This document shows, piece after piece, positions 43,587-51,419 of a DNA stretch of 64,000 nucleotides (positions are counted from its first letter, which is position 1; every line of letters starts with the position of its first letter). The stretch comes from Oscillospiraceae bacterium (GTDB lineage Bacteria; Bacillota; Clostridia; Oscillospirales; Ruminococcaceae), in contig JAEEIA010000053.1 of assembly GCA_016281125.1 (NCBI GenBank), positions 1 to 64,000 on the forward strand, given 5' to 3'. The position numbers and the translations under genes are program-made. The notes under the pieces are model-generated. The model saw nothing but the letters and a program-made list of their open reading frames with translations, was not told the origin of the DNA and made no database searches.

Positions 43587-44555
43587 ATGGCACTTTCGGA
43601 TCGGGAGCTGAACGAGATGCTCGACCAGCTCCGGCATGAAAAAAAACCGGAAACCGCACCGGAAAGACAGCCGGTGCCGGTTTCTGTTGCCGTCCGGAGG
43701 CAGCAGCGCAGACGCGCTGCCGGAAAGCAGGCTGCAAAGCCGGTTCCGGTGCGGCGTCAGTCTGCCGATGCCGCAAAACGTGTACGCCGCATCTATGACG
43801 TCCCGGCGCAGCCCGCACCGGAGGAACCGGCACCAGCACCGCAGGCAGCAGCGGCGCCCGCGAAAAAAACGGATCTGCTGCGCAGCATAAGGATGCGGGA
43901 TGCTGCGGTCGGACTGGTGCTGCTGATTCTTGCGTGCATCGGCGCAGCTTCGCTGATCTCCGCTGCATCCAAAGCGGCAAAGGCACACAAAGCTGAAAAA
44001 AATACAGCGCTGACACAGTGCATCCTGCCGCTCTGCATCATGGATATGCCGTCCTTTTCGTCCCCGGAGGAGCTGACCGACGAGCAGTTCCTGACAGCGG
44101 CCGTCTGGGCGTATATCACAGACGGCAGACTCAGCGAGCATCCGACGGACACGAACCTCTGCACCGTCCCTGCTGCGGAGATTGCAGCGGCGGGCAATGC
44201 CAGATTCGGCACCGCAAGGAAGCCGCAGTACCGCACGATCGGTTTTACCGATGCGCTGCGGTTTTATTACGATGCGGATCAGGACAGCTATCTGCTGCCG
44301 GCGGATCCGCGTTATTTCGCCAATCTGCCGGAGGTCATCAGCTGCACGGAGCAGAACGGGCTATATACGATCAGCGCCGTTTGCAGGCCGGAACAGCCCG
44401 CATGGTATCAAACCGGTGCGCCGGTCGTCCGGAATCCGGTGTTTACCATGCAGCAGGATCACGGAACATGGCAGATCTGCGCCTTGCAGAGCGATGCGCC
44501 GGATGCGCAGAATGATGACGAAACGGAGCCGGATAATCCGCATGACGATGAATAA
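43587..44555 (+). CDS. Single-pass membrane protein, unknown function
   Basis: It starts 3 nt after the proA stop, with no strong ribosome site, so translation is probably coupled. The 322-residue product has a basic, Pro/Ala/Gln-rich cytoplasmic region (about 1-105), one membrane helix (about 107-128) and an extracytoplasmic globular domain (about 135-300) with four Cys. It ends in an acidic tail. I recognise no family. The same plan (charged cytoplasmic arm, one helix, external domain) is seen in the 11433-12860 gene, without clear sequence similarity. The 14-nt overlap with the next gene ties it to the M16 peptidase pair. Confidence 0.75.
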   Translation: MALSDRELNEMLDQLRHEKKPETAPERQPVPVSVAVRRQQRRRAAGKQAAKPVPVRRQSADAAKRVRRIYDVPAQPAPEEPAPAPQAAAAPAKKTDLLRSIRMRDAAVGLVLLILACIGAASLISAASKAAKAHKAEKNTALTQCILPLCIMDMPSFSSPEELTDEQFLTAAVWAYITDGRLSEHPTDTNLCTVPAAEIAAAGNARFGTARKPQYRTIGFTDALRFYYDADQDSYLLPADPRYFANLPEVISCTEQNGLYTISAVCRPEQPAWYQTGAPVVRNPVFTMQQDHGTWQICALQSDAPDAQNDDETEPDNPHDDE

Positions 44556-45852
44556 GACTGCATATCCCGTTCCGGACTGTCCGGAATACACCGGAAACGG
44601 GATCCGATATACCGGGCTTTGCAGCCCGAAATTCCGCAGCTGTCTGCTGACGCTGCATTTCTATGTACACAGAACGCCGGAAACAGCGCCGGTGCATGCG
44701 CTGCTGACCGATCTGCTGACGGCCTCGTCTGAAGCATATCCGGATCACGCGGCGCTTTCGCTGCGGCTGGAATCGCTGTACGCGGCGGATCTTTCAGCCA
44801 AGCTGACGCTCTGCGGGGACGACGCCGCGCTGGTCTTTACGGCCTCGTGGCTCGATGACCGCTATGCGCTGGACGGCGAGCAGATCACCGCGCAGATGCT
44901 GGAGCTTGTGCTCGGCTGTCTGCTGCACCCGAATGCGGCAGACGGCGCATTTCTGGATCCGGCCTTCCGGATCTGCAAGCAGAATCTGCTCGATGACATT
45001 GACTGCGCCTGCAACGACAAGCGCGAATACGCCTTGCAGCAGGCGGCGGAAGCGGCTTACAGCGGAACGCCCGCGGCCATTTCCGTCCACGGCAGCCGGG
45101 AATATGCCGAACGCATCACGCCGGAGCAGGCGTATCAGGTCTGGCAGGAAATCCTGCGGACATCCTTTGCGGACATTGTCTGCGTAATGCCGGAGCCGAA
45201 GCCGGAAATCCGGGATGCTGTGCTGAACGCACTGAACAGCATCCGCAGGGAGCCGGAAGTTTTCTCCTTTGCAGCACCGGTACAGCCGCGGACAGAGCCC
45301 GTCTGCAAGACGGCATTCATGCCGCTGGAGCAGAGCAAGCTCGTGCTGGTATACCGCTATGACGACATTCCGCGGGAGGTGCTTGCCGTGCTCTGCGGCG
45401 TCCTCGGCGGAATCTCAGAATCCCTGCTGTTCCTGAACCTGCGGGAAAAGCAGGGGCTCTGCTATTACTGTGCGCTGCAAAGCTCGGGCTTCAAGCATAC
45501 GCTGACGATTGACTGCGGCATTGACGCGGAACAGGCCGAGGCGGTGCAGGCCGCTGCCGCTGAACAGATCCGCACGCTGCAAACGGGCAGCTTTCCGGCG
45601 GAGATGATGCAGCAGGCGGTGCTGCAATACAAATATCACGCGGCAGCGATACAGGATGCGCCGGATTCTCTGGCGGCATCGGCTGCGGCGATGCACAGAA
45701 GAAACGATCCGCGCACGCCCGCTATGCTCGCAGAAGCGATGCGGCAGGTCACCCGCGGACAGATCGCGGAGGCCACAAAGCAGCTCAAACTGCATACGGT
45801 CTGTCTGCTGCGGGCAGAGGACGGAGAGGAGGCGGTGCCGGATGCCGGCTGA
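44542..45852 (+). CDS. M16 family peptidase homologue lacking the catalytic motif
   Basis: The ATG at 44542 overlaps the previous stop by 14 nt; a second in-frame ATG lies 6 nt later. The 436-residue protein has the two-lobed M16 fold pattern, including a C-terminal segment with FLNLREKQGLCYYCALQSSGF, but no HxxEH motif in its N-terminal half. It is therefore the non-catalytic partner, like YmfF in Bacillus-type pairs. It precedes an apparently active M16 gene of exactly equal length (436 aa), as expected for a heterodimer in which one subunit carries zinc and the other shapes the chamber. Confidence 0.88.
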   Translation: MTMNKTAYPVPDCPEYTGNGIRYTGLCSPKFRSCLLTLHFYVHRTPETAPVHALLTDLLTASSEAYPDHAALSLRLESLYAADLSAKLTLCGDDAALVFTASWLDDRYALDGEQITAQMLELVLGCLLHPNAADGAFLDPAFRICKQNLLDDIDCACNDKREYALQQAAEAAYSGTPAAISVHGSREYAERITPEQAYQVWQEILRTSFADIVCVMPEPKPEIRDAVLNALNSIRREPEVFSFAAPVQPRTEPVCKTAFMPLEQSKLVLVYRYDDIPREVLAVLCGVLGGISESLLFLNLREKQGLCYYCALQSSGFKHTLTIDCGIDAEQAEAVQAAAAEQIRTLQTGSFPAEMMQQAVLQYKYHAAAIQDAPDSLAASAAAMHRRNDPRTPAMLAEAMRQVTRGQIAEATKQLKLHTVCLLRAEDGEEAVPDAG

Positions 45853-47152
45853 AATCACCCGCCTGACCGATCCCTGCACCGGGGACGTCTGCATCCGGAT
45901 GCTGCATGACAGCGGACTGGAGATCCGTGTCATGGAGATGCCGGAATTCAGCACATCCTATGCGCAGTTCGGAATCCGGTTCGGCTCGGTTCACAGAGCA
46001 TTCCGCTGCACGGGCGATGCCGATTTCACGGAGATGCCCGCCGGAATCGCGCATTATCTGGAGCACAAGCTGTTTGAAAATCCCGAAAGCAGCATCTCGG
46101 CAGCGTTCAGCAGCCTCGGCGCGCGGGACAATGCCTATACCGATTTTGACCGCACGGTCTATTATTTCCAGACGCAGCAGCATTTTTACGAGGCGCTGGC
46201 GCTCCTGCTGGAATTCGTCCAGCAGCCCTATTTCACAAAGGAAAGCGTCGAAAAGGAGCGCAGCATCATTGCACAGGAGCTGCGGGAATGTCTGGACGAT
46301 CCTGCCGATCAGGTCTTTTTCCAGCTGCTCGGCGGACTGTATCCGGAGCATCCGGTACACACGGACGTACTCGGGACAGAGGAGAGCATCATGCAGATCA
46401 CCCCGGAGATGCTCTATACCTGCCATGACCTGTTTTATCATCCGCAGAACATGGTGCTCTGCTGCGCGGGCAATGTGCAGGCGGAGAAAATTCTCCGGCT
46501 GGCTGACCGTCTGATTCAGAAGCGGGCGCCGGTGCCTGCGGAGCTGTTCCGCTATCCTGCGCAGCCGCCGACGGGGCGTCTGATCCGGAAAAAGCGGATG
46601 CCTGTCGGAAAAACACAGTTTTCCGTCGGGTTCCGGAGCAGACCGGAATCCGGCATCACGCGCCTGCGGGAATCGCTGCTCGCGTCCCTGACGGCAGAGC
46701 TGCTGACCGGCTCCTCCTCACCGCTCTATCAGAAGATGCTCGCGGACGGGCTGATCAACGACACGTTTTCGACCGACTGCTTTGCGGGCAGCGGATGGTT
46801 CACCGTCTTAGCGGAGGGTGAATCGGACGACCCGGAGGCCGTGCTCGATGCGCTCTGCGGGGAGATCGAACGCGTGAAGCACGAGGGCGCTGACCGCGCG
46901 CTCTTTGACACGCTCAAGCGTGCCGCCTACGGCGACACTGTCATCGGCATGAATCATCCGGAGGCGGTCTGCACGGCCATGCTCGATTCCTTTATCTGGG
47001 ACGGCATCCCGCCGTTCGCACGGACAGAGGTGCTCTCCCAGCTCACCGCGGACGATGTCCGCGGCTGTCTGGAAACACGCTTCTGCACAGACAGTATTTG
47101 TCTTTCGGTCATCGAACCGGAATCACTCGGAAAGGAAGAATCTGAATTATGA
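45842..47152 (+). CDS. M16 family zinc metallopeptidase
   Basis: The ATG at 45842 (MPAEITRL) follows AGGAGGCGG and overlaps the partner gene by 11 nt. The 436-residue protein carries the inverted zinc motif HYLEH (GIAHYLEHKLFEN) and a downstream metal-ligand Glu in SIIAQELRECLDDP, so it should be active. It resembles YmfH, which acts with YmfF. These enzymes cleave oligopeptides or process exported peptides. The stop overlaps the lgt start (ATGA), suggesting a processing or lipoprotein-related operon. Confidence 0.9.
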   Translation: MPAEITRLTDPCTGDVCIRMLHDSGLEIRVMEMPEFSTSYAQFGIRFGSVHRAFRCTGDADFTEMPAGIAHYLEHKLFENPESSISAAFSSLGARDNAYTDFDRTVYYFQTQQHFYEALALLLEFVQQPYFTKESVEKERSIIAQELRECLDDPADQVFFQLLGGLYPEHPVHTDVLGTEESIMQITPEMLYTCHDLFYHPQNMVLCCAGNVQAEKILRLADRLIQKRAPVPAELFRYPAQPPTGRLIRKKRMPVGKTQFSVGFRSRPESGITRLRESLLASLTAELLTGSSSPLYQKMLADGLINDTFSTDCFAGSGWFTVLAEGESDDPEAVLDALCGEIERVKHEGADRALFDTLKRAAYGDTVIGMNHPEAVCTAMLDSFIWDGIPPFARTEVLSQLTADDVRGCLETRFCTDSICLSVIEPESLGKEESEL

Positions 47153-48375
47153 TTTACTCTGCTATCTGCGCAGCGGATCCGAACCGCATCAGCTTCCCGA
47201 AGCTCGGGCTGGAGCTGACCGTTCGGAGCACCGCCTTTACCCTGTTCGGCTTTTCCGTCACATGGTACGGCATCCTGATCACGGTCGGCATGATGCTCGC
47301 CATGTTCTATGCCTTCCGCAGAATGCGCAGCTTCGGTCTGGATGCCGACCGCGCACTGGACGGCATCATCGGCGGCGTCATCGGCGGTATCATCGGCGCA
47401 AGACTGTATTACGTCATCTTCCACTGGGAGAGCTATTCCGGCGACTGGAAAACGATCTTCAACATCCGGAACGGCGGCCTTGCGATCTACGGCGGTATCA
47501 TCGGCGCATTGATTGTCGGCTCGGTGGTCTGCAAGCTGCGCAAGGTGCGTCTGCTCCCGATGTACGACATTGTATCGCTCGGCTTCCTGATCGGCCAGTG
47601 CATCGGCCGCTGGGGCAACTTTATGAACCATGAGGCGTTCGGCTGCAACACGGACAGCATCTTCGGCATGACGAGCGGCAGGATTCAGTCCTGGATTGAG
47701 CGCAATTATGCCGACGGCTCGCTGGTTTCAACGCAGCCGGTACACCCCTGCTTCTTCTACGAATCCATGTGGTGCCTGCTCGGCTTCATTCTGCTGCATA
47801 TCATCTCGAAGAAATGGCGCAAATTCGACGGACAGATCTTCCTGATGTATGTGATCTGGTACGGCACCGGCCGGTTCTTCATCGAGGGACTGCGCACGGA
47901 CAGCCTGTATGCCGGCACACTGAAAATCTCGCAGGTCGTTGCGGTGATCTCCGTTGTGACCGCGCTCGTGCTGCTGCTGATCGGCTTTGGACGCACCAAG
48001 CGCCTCGGCACGGATTATCAGCTCTACTATGAAACCGAGGAATCAAAGCAGCTGCTTGCAGAAAGCGACGCCAAAGAGCAGGAGTGGCTGGAAAAGCACA
48101 GCAAAAAGCCGATCACCCCGGATGAGGAATCCACGCATGTGCTGATTCCGGAGGAGGATGCAGCCGTCAAGGCAGAAAAAGACGCCAGGGTCGATGCAAT
48201 CCTTGACGAACTGAAGGAAAAGGCGGAATCCGCGGCGGAACAGGCTGCCGATGCCGTAAAGGAGGCCGCTGAAACGGTCAAAGAAACCGCAGAAACAGCT
48301 GCGGAGGCAGGAACAGATGCAGCCAAAGAAGCCGCAGAGGCGATTGCAGACGCAGCAGACCAGGCGGTAGAATAA
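47149..48375 (+). CDS. lgt: Prolipoprotein diacylglyceryl transferase with helical C-terminal extension
   Basis: The first 300 residues match Lgt: SVTWYGILITVGMML, a glycine-rich helix around GGVIGGIIGARLYYV, NGGLAIYGGIIGA, the signature IGRWGNFMNHEAFG, HPCFFYESMWCLLGF and GTGRFFIEGLRTDSL. It adds the diacylglycerol thioether to the lipobox Cys of prolipoproteins; the BspA-like lipoprotein in this window would be a substrate. Unusually, a tail of about 110 residues (about 300-408) follows, rich in Ala, Glu and Lys with a heptad-like pattern. It probably forms a cytoplasmic coiled coil. Normal Lgt ends near 270-300. The start overlaps the M16 stop. Confidence 0.93.
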   Translation: MIYSAICAADPNRISFPKLGLELTVRSTAFTLFGFSVTWYGILITVGMMLAMFYAFRRMRSFGLDADRALDGIIGGVIGGIIGARLYYVIFHWESYSGDWKTIFNIRNGGLAIYGGIIGALIVGSVVCKLRKVRLLPMYDIVSLGFLIGQCIGRWGNFMNHEAFGCNTDSIFGMTSGRIQSWIERNYADGSLVSTQPVHPCFFYESMWCLLGFILLHIISKKWRKFDGQIFLMYVIWYGTGRFFIEGLRTDSLYAGTLKISQVVAVISVVTALVLLLIGFGRTKRLGTDYQLYYETEESKQLLAESDAKEQEWLEKHSKKPITPDEESTHVLIPEEDAAVKAEKDARVDAILDELKEKAESAAEQAADAVKEAAETVKETAETAAEAGTDAAKEAAEAIADAADQAVE

Positions 48376-48409
48376 CATTTGTTAATTAAAATATCAGGAG
48401 GAATCTATC

Positions 48410-49261
48410 ATGGCACAAATCATTGACGGCAAGCAGATTGCCGCAAACGTGAAGGCAGAGGTACGCGCAGAGGTCGAAAACCTCCGCGCACAGGGCGCAG
48501 ATCCGGGACTGGCCGTCGTGCTGGTCGGCAACAATCCGGCCTCCCGCGTCTATGTATCCAACAAGGAAAAGGACTGCGCGGAATGCGGCTTCAAGTCCTA
48601 TGAATACGCACTGCCGGAGGAAACCACAGAGGCGCAGCTGCTGGAGCTGGTCGCACAGCTGAACGCTGACGAAAAGGTCAACGGCATTCTGGTGCAGCTT
48701 CCGCTGCCGAAGCAGATCTGTGAGCAGACGATTCTGCACGCAATCTCCCCGGCCAAGGACGTCGATGCATTCCACCCGGAAAACGTCGGCAGAATCATGA
48801 TCGGTGATTACAGCTTTCTGCCCTGCACCCCGGCAGGCGTCATTGAGATGCTCGATGCCATGAAGATTGACATCAGCGGCAAGCACTGCGTCGTCATCGG
48901 CAGAAGCAACATTGTCGGCAAGCCGATGGGCATGCTCCTGCTCCACCGCAGCGGCACGGTCACGATCTGCCACTCCCGCACGCAGAACCTGCCGGAGATC
49001 ACCCGTCAGGCGGATATTCTGGTCGCGGCAGTCGGCAAGGCCGGGTTTGTCACGGCGGATATGGTCAAGGACGGCGCCGTGGTCATCGACGTCGGCATGA
49101 ACCGCAATGCAGAGGGCAAGCTCTGCGGCGACGTCTGCTATGACGAGGTTGCAGCCAAGGCCTCCGCAATTACCCCGGTGCCGGGCGGTGTCGGCCCGAT
49201 GACGCGCGCAATTCTGATGCGCAATACCCTGACCGCTGCAAAGGAACAGCTCTCCAAATAA
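48410..49261 (+). CDS. folD: Bifunctional methylenetetrahydrofolate dehydrogenase/cyclohydrolase
   Basis: The 283-residue protein has all FolD hallmarks: catalytic Tyr/Lys in ASRVYVSNKEKDCAECG, GILVQLPLPKQI, the substrate loop PAKDVDAFHPENVG, CTPAGVIEMLD, VVIGRSNIVGKPMGMLL, TICHSRT and the terminal PVPGGVGPMTRAIL. It interconverts 5,10-methylene- and 10-formyl-tetrahydrofolate with NADP. CAGGAGG precedes the ATG. It is the last gene of the long operon. A palindromic repeat and then a terminator follow. Confidence 0.97.
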   Translation: MAQIIDGKQIAANVKAEVRAEVENLRAQGADPGLAVVLVGNNPASRVYVSNKEKDCAECGFKSYEYALPEETTEAQLLELVAQLNADEKVNGILVQLPLPKQICEQTILHAISPAKDVDAFHPENVGRIMIGDYSFLPCTPAGVIEMLDAMKIDISGKHCVVIGRSNIVGKPMGMLLLHRSGTVTICHSRTQNLPEITRQADILVAAVGKAGFVTADMVKDGAVVIDVGMNRNAEGKLCGDVCYDEVAAKASAITPVPGGVGPMTRAILMRNTLTAAKEQLSK

Positions 49262-49263
49262 GC

Positions 49264-49496
49264 GGTATCTCCGATGGATTGATCATGGGGCGCTGCCCCA
49301 AACCCCGCTTAAGGGCTGCTAGCCCTTAAGAATCCCATTCTGATGGAAATCGTGTATTTACTTTGTTTTTTCTTGTTTTTGGATTCCAAAGGGACAATGT
49401 CCCTTTGGCGGGTTTGGTGAGTTTGCGGTGCAAACTCATAGCAAAGCGGGCGAGAGCCCCATTATAAATCATCGCACAGCAATACCTTTTTCGACA
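49264..49496. repeat. Dispersed palindromic repeat, copy C (full, 233 bp, two arm types)
   Basis: The left end is a type-1 arm: GGTATCTCCGATGGATT, then hairpins GGGGCGCTGCCCC and TTAAGGGCTGCTAGCCCTTAA. The right half contains CCAAAGGGACAATGTCCCTTTGG and ends, in reverse complement, with a type-2 arm GGTATTGCTGTGCGATGATT. The ends are GGTATC and AATACC. It lies between the folD stop and its terminator, linked by TTTTTCGACAAGCTGAGG. No coding capacity. Confidence 0.85.
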
Positions 49497-49500
49497 AGCT

Positions 49501-49533
49501 GAGGCCTCCCCAAAACCGGGGAGGCCTCTTTGT
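49501..49533 (+). terminator. Terminator of the long proBA-lgt-folD transcript
   Basis: GAGGCCTCCCC (49501-49511) pairs perfectly with GGGGAGGCCTC (49518-49528), followed by TTTGT. It may also work for the convergent dockerin gene. Confidence 0.8.
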
Positions 49534-49550
49534 AATCAGGATTTCACTGA

Positions 49551-50402
49551 TCAGGTTGTAAACTCAAAACCGCTGGTGGTGTATGTGACGTAACCGTATT
49601 CGCCGGACATTCTGCCGTAGCCATAATGGTTATAGATTTCCATGCAGTCGCCGGAGTCGATCTGTCCGTTTTTGTTGACATCGGCTGCTGCGATCCGGAC
49701 CGTTCCGGCCACACCCGAAGCGCCGGTCCAGCCGGTGTTGTTATTCACCCAGGTGACATCGCCGAAGCTGACGATCGAATCGCCGTTGGCGTCGCCCTGC
49801 TTGACCGGACGGACAACATATTCCAGCGTATACTGCTGGCCGTTGGAAAGGCGTGTCATTGTGCCGTTGTTTCTGGAGAATTCAGAACCCCAGTGTACCT
49901 TCAGCCCGTTATTGTTGATCATCTCGCTGCAAATGATGTTGCCGGTGGAAGTGCCCGTAACGAACACATAGGTGCGGACACCGTTCCGCTTCAGAACAAG
50001 CTGGTCGCCCTGCTTCAGATCGCGGGCGTCACCGTAGCAGTTGATCACACTGTTCGCGTGCTCCATATAAATGACATCCGGGGTGTAGAAACGGTTGGCC
50101 AGATACCGGGTCCATGCTTCCTGGCCGGTCAGTGTGGTTCCCCACTGGTTTCCGCTGTAATTTGAGTAGGTGAAGCCGTTGCCGTAAACCGGGCCGCTCA
50201 TGACCGACTGGTTGAAAGGCGAGCCTTCCTGATGCTGCTGCTGGATCCAGTAGAGATCATGTGCGAAGTACATGCCGTATTCACGCTGATCCTGTGATGT
50301 CAGCGTGAAGCCGAGTGCAGAGGCCGTGACGGACTGCATGGTGCAGAGTGCGGTTGCAGCCGCAAAGACAGCTGCTGCGATTCTTGATTTGATGTGTTTC
50401 AT
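49551..50402 (-). CDS. Secreted dockerin-containing protein, catalytic domain unknown
   Basis: The ATG at 50402 (MKHIKSR) follows AAGGAG and a clear signal peptide (cleavage about residue 30, after VTASA). Residues about 32-195 form a domain I cannot assign, rich in Tyr, Asn and Gly. It is followed by a dockerin at about 200-262 with two calcium-binding F-hand repeats: DANGDSIVSFGDV and DVNKNGQIDSGDC. A short Tyr/Thr tail ends the chain. The dockerin should dock it to a cohesin of a cellulosome scaffoldin. Length (283) and domain size suggest a small binding or structural module rather than a large hydrolase. It is monocistronic with a strong promoter and possible operator. Confidence 0.85.
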   Translation of the reverse strand: MKHIKSRIAAAVFAAATALCTMQSVTASALGFTLTSQDQREYGMYFAHDLYWIQQQHQEGSPFNQSVMSGPVYGNGFTYSNYSGNQWGTTLTGQEAWTRYLANRFYTPDVIYMEHANSVINCYGDARDLKQGDQLVLKRNGVRTYVFVTGTSTGNIICSEMINNNGLKVHWGSEFSRNNGTMTRLSNGQQYTLEYVVRPVKQGDANGDSIVSFGDVTWVNNNTGWTGASGVAGTVRIAAADVNKNGQIDSGDCMEIYNHYGYGRMSGEYGYVTYTTSGFEFTT

Positions 50403-50434
50403 GATAATGCTCCTTCTGTAAAATAAATATATAT

Positions 50435-50455
50435 TTGCGCATTTTTTGTGCGCAA
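50435..50455 (-). promoter_or_regulatory. Palindromic operator candidate TTGCGCA-N7-TGCGCAA
   Basis: A perfect 7-bp inverted repeat directly after the -10 box of the dockerin gene, in the position of a repressor operator. A stem at the start of the mRNA is the alternative. Confidence 0.55.
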
Positions 50456-50459
50456 TATT

Positions 50460-50488
50460 ATTATAGCACAATTATCTCAAAATAGCAA
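50460..50488 (-). promoter_or_regulatory. Sigma-A promoter of the dockerin gene
   Basis: On the minus strand TTGCTA (50488-50483), 17 bp, TATAAT (50465-50460), about 50 nt before the ATG. Confidence 0.8.
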
Positions 50489-50530
50489 TATATTACGACA
50501 GAATGCCGGATTTTCAGGATGAAGTGCCAT

Positions 50531-50570
50531 ATACGGCGACGAAATGCCGAATACGGCGACGAAATGCCGG
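50531..50570. repeat. Tandem 20-bp repeat, two copies, and adjacent hairpin
   Basis: ATACGGCGACGAAATGCCG occurs at 50531 and 50551 with period 20 and one mismatch between units. A 10-bp inverted repeat CGCCGTTCGT/ACGAACGGCG follows at 50585-50609. No gene lies here; the rest of 50403-50709 holds only promoter elements. Confidence 0.7.
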
Positions 50571-50709
50571 AGCTCCGTTCTTTTCGCCGTTCGTCACGGA
50601 CGAACGGCGGGAAGGCGTTCCCGTCGGGATGCACAAAACAGGGTGCCGTTTTTTGTTGGTTTTGTCGGTTCTCTTGACCGGAACCGGTCTATCATTTATT
50701 ATCAGATAC

Positions 50710-50738
50710 TTGACTTTTTTCACAAATTATGGTATAAT
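50710..50738 (+). promoter_or_regulatory. Sigma-A promoter of the 50815-51318 gene
   Basis: TTGACT (50710-50715), 17 bp, TATAAT (50733-50738). The leader carries a 7-bp hairpin GGCGCAA..TTGCGCC (50746-50767). Confidence 0.85.
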
Positions 50739-50814
50739 TATTTCCGGCGCAAAAGGAAAATTGCGCCCGCGGGCACTTGCCCAAGAGGATTTTTGATTGG
50801 GAAAGGATACTGAC

Positions 50815-51318
50815 ATGAGTGAGAAGCAAACAAAACCCGAAGCAAACCTCGACAAGCTGTATGCAGAGATTGAACAGAACGCAAAACTCGAACAGAGAAA
50901 TCTTGCTGCACAGGCTGAGGCAAATGCAAGCAAAGCAACCAAGGAGCAGAATGAACTGCTGCGTTTCTTCGGCGGCATGCTGCTGTTCGGCGCAGGCATG
51001 TTCATGATCTTCCAGAACCTGGTTGTGGAAAGCAGCTGGGGCATGGGCTCCGTGTTCCGCATCGGCGGCTACGGCATCCCGAACGGCACGATCATGATTC
51101 CGCTGCTGATCGGCATTGCCCTGCTCTTCCTGTGCGACAGAAAGCTCTGGGGCTGGCTGTTCATTGCGGTCGGCTTCGTCATCATCATCGCGGCGGTCAT
51201 TATGAGCGTCAGCGTGCGGTGGCGCACCTCCAGCGGCTGGATGTTCTTCGTCATGTTTGCGCTGACTTTCGCAGGCGGCGCCATGATGCTCCGTGAGCTG
51301 TTCCGCGGAAAGGATTAA
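50815..51318 (+). CDS. Four-TM membrane protein with coiled-coil-like N-terminus
   Basis: The ATG at 50815 (MSEKQTK) follows GGGAAAGGAT. The 167-residue protein has a charged helical N-terminus (about 1-48, many Glu/Lys/Ala/Gln, likely coiled coil) and four membrane helices (about 50-72, 90-110, 112-132, 140-160). I recognise no family. It is monocistronic with a strong promoter and terminator, so it may be well expressed. The plan (charged arm plus compact four-helix unit) recalls the 34496-37237 paralogues but lacks their post-membrane motif. Confidence 0.8.
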   Translation: MSEKQTKPEANLDKLYAEIEQNAKLEQRNLAAQAEANASKATKEQNELLRFFGGMLLFGAGMFMIFQNLVVESSWGMGSVFRIGGYGIPNGTIMIPLLIGIALLFLCDRKLWGWLFIAVGFVIIIAAVIMSVSVRWRTSSGWMFFVMFALTFAGGAMMLRELFRGKD

Positions 51319-51376
51319 CCGAAAAAGCATACATAAGAGGCTGCCGCAGTTCAGGCAGATACCCATACAGCAGTTT

Positions 51377-51418
51377 TGCCCCGAAGCGTTATCAGGCGCT
51401 TCGGGGCATTGTTTTTCT
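51377..51418 (+). terminator. Terminator of the 50815-51318 gene
   Basis: TGCCCCGAAGCG pairs with CGCTTCGGGGCA (51377-51408), followed by TTGTTTTT. Confidence 0.88.
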
Positions 51419-51419
51419 G

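Noticed and set aside
42399-44141. A 580-codon minus-strand frame
   Set aside because: It is antisense to proA and the next gene, both with clear function on the plus strand.
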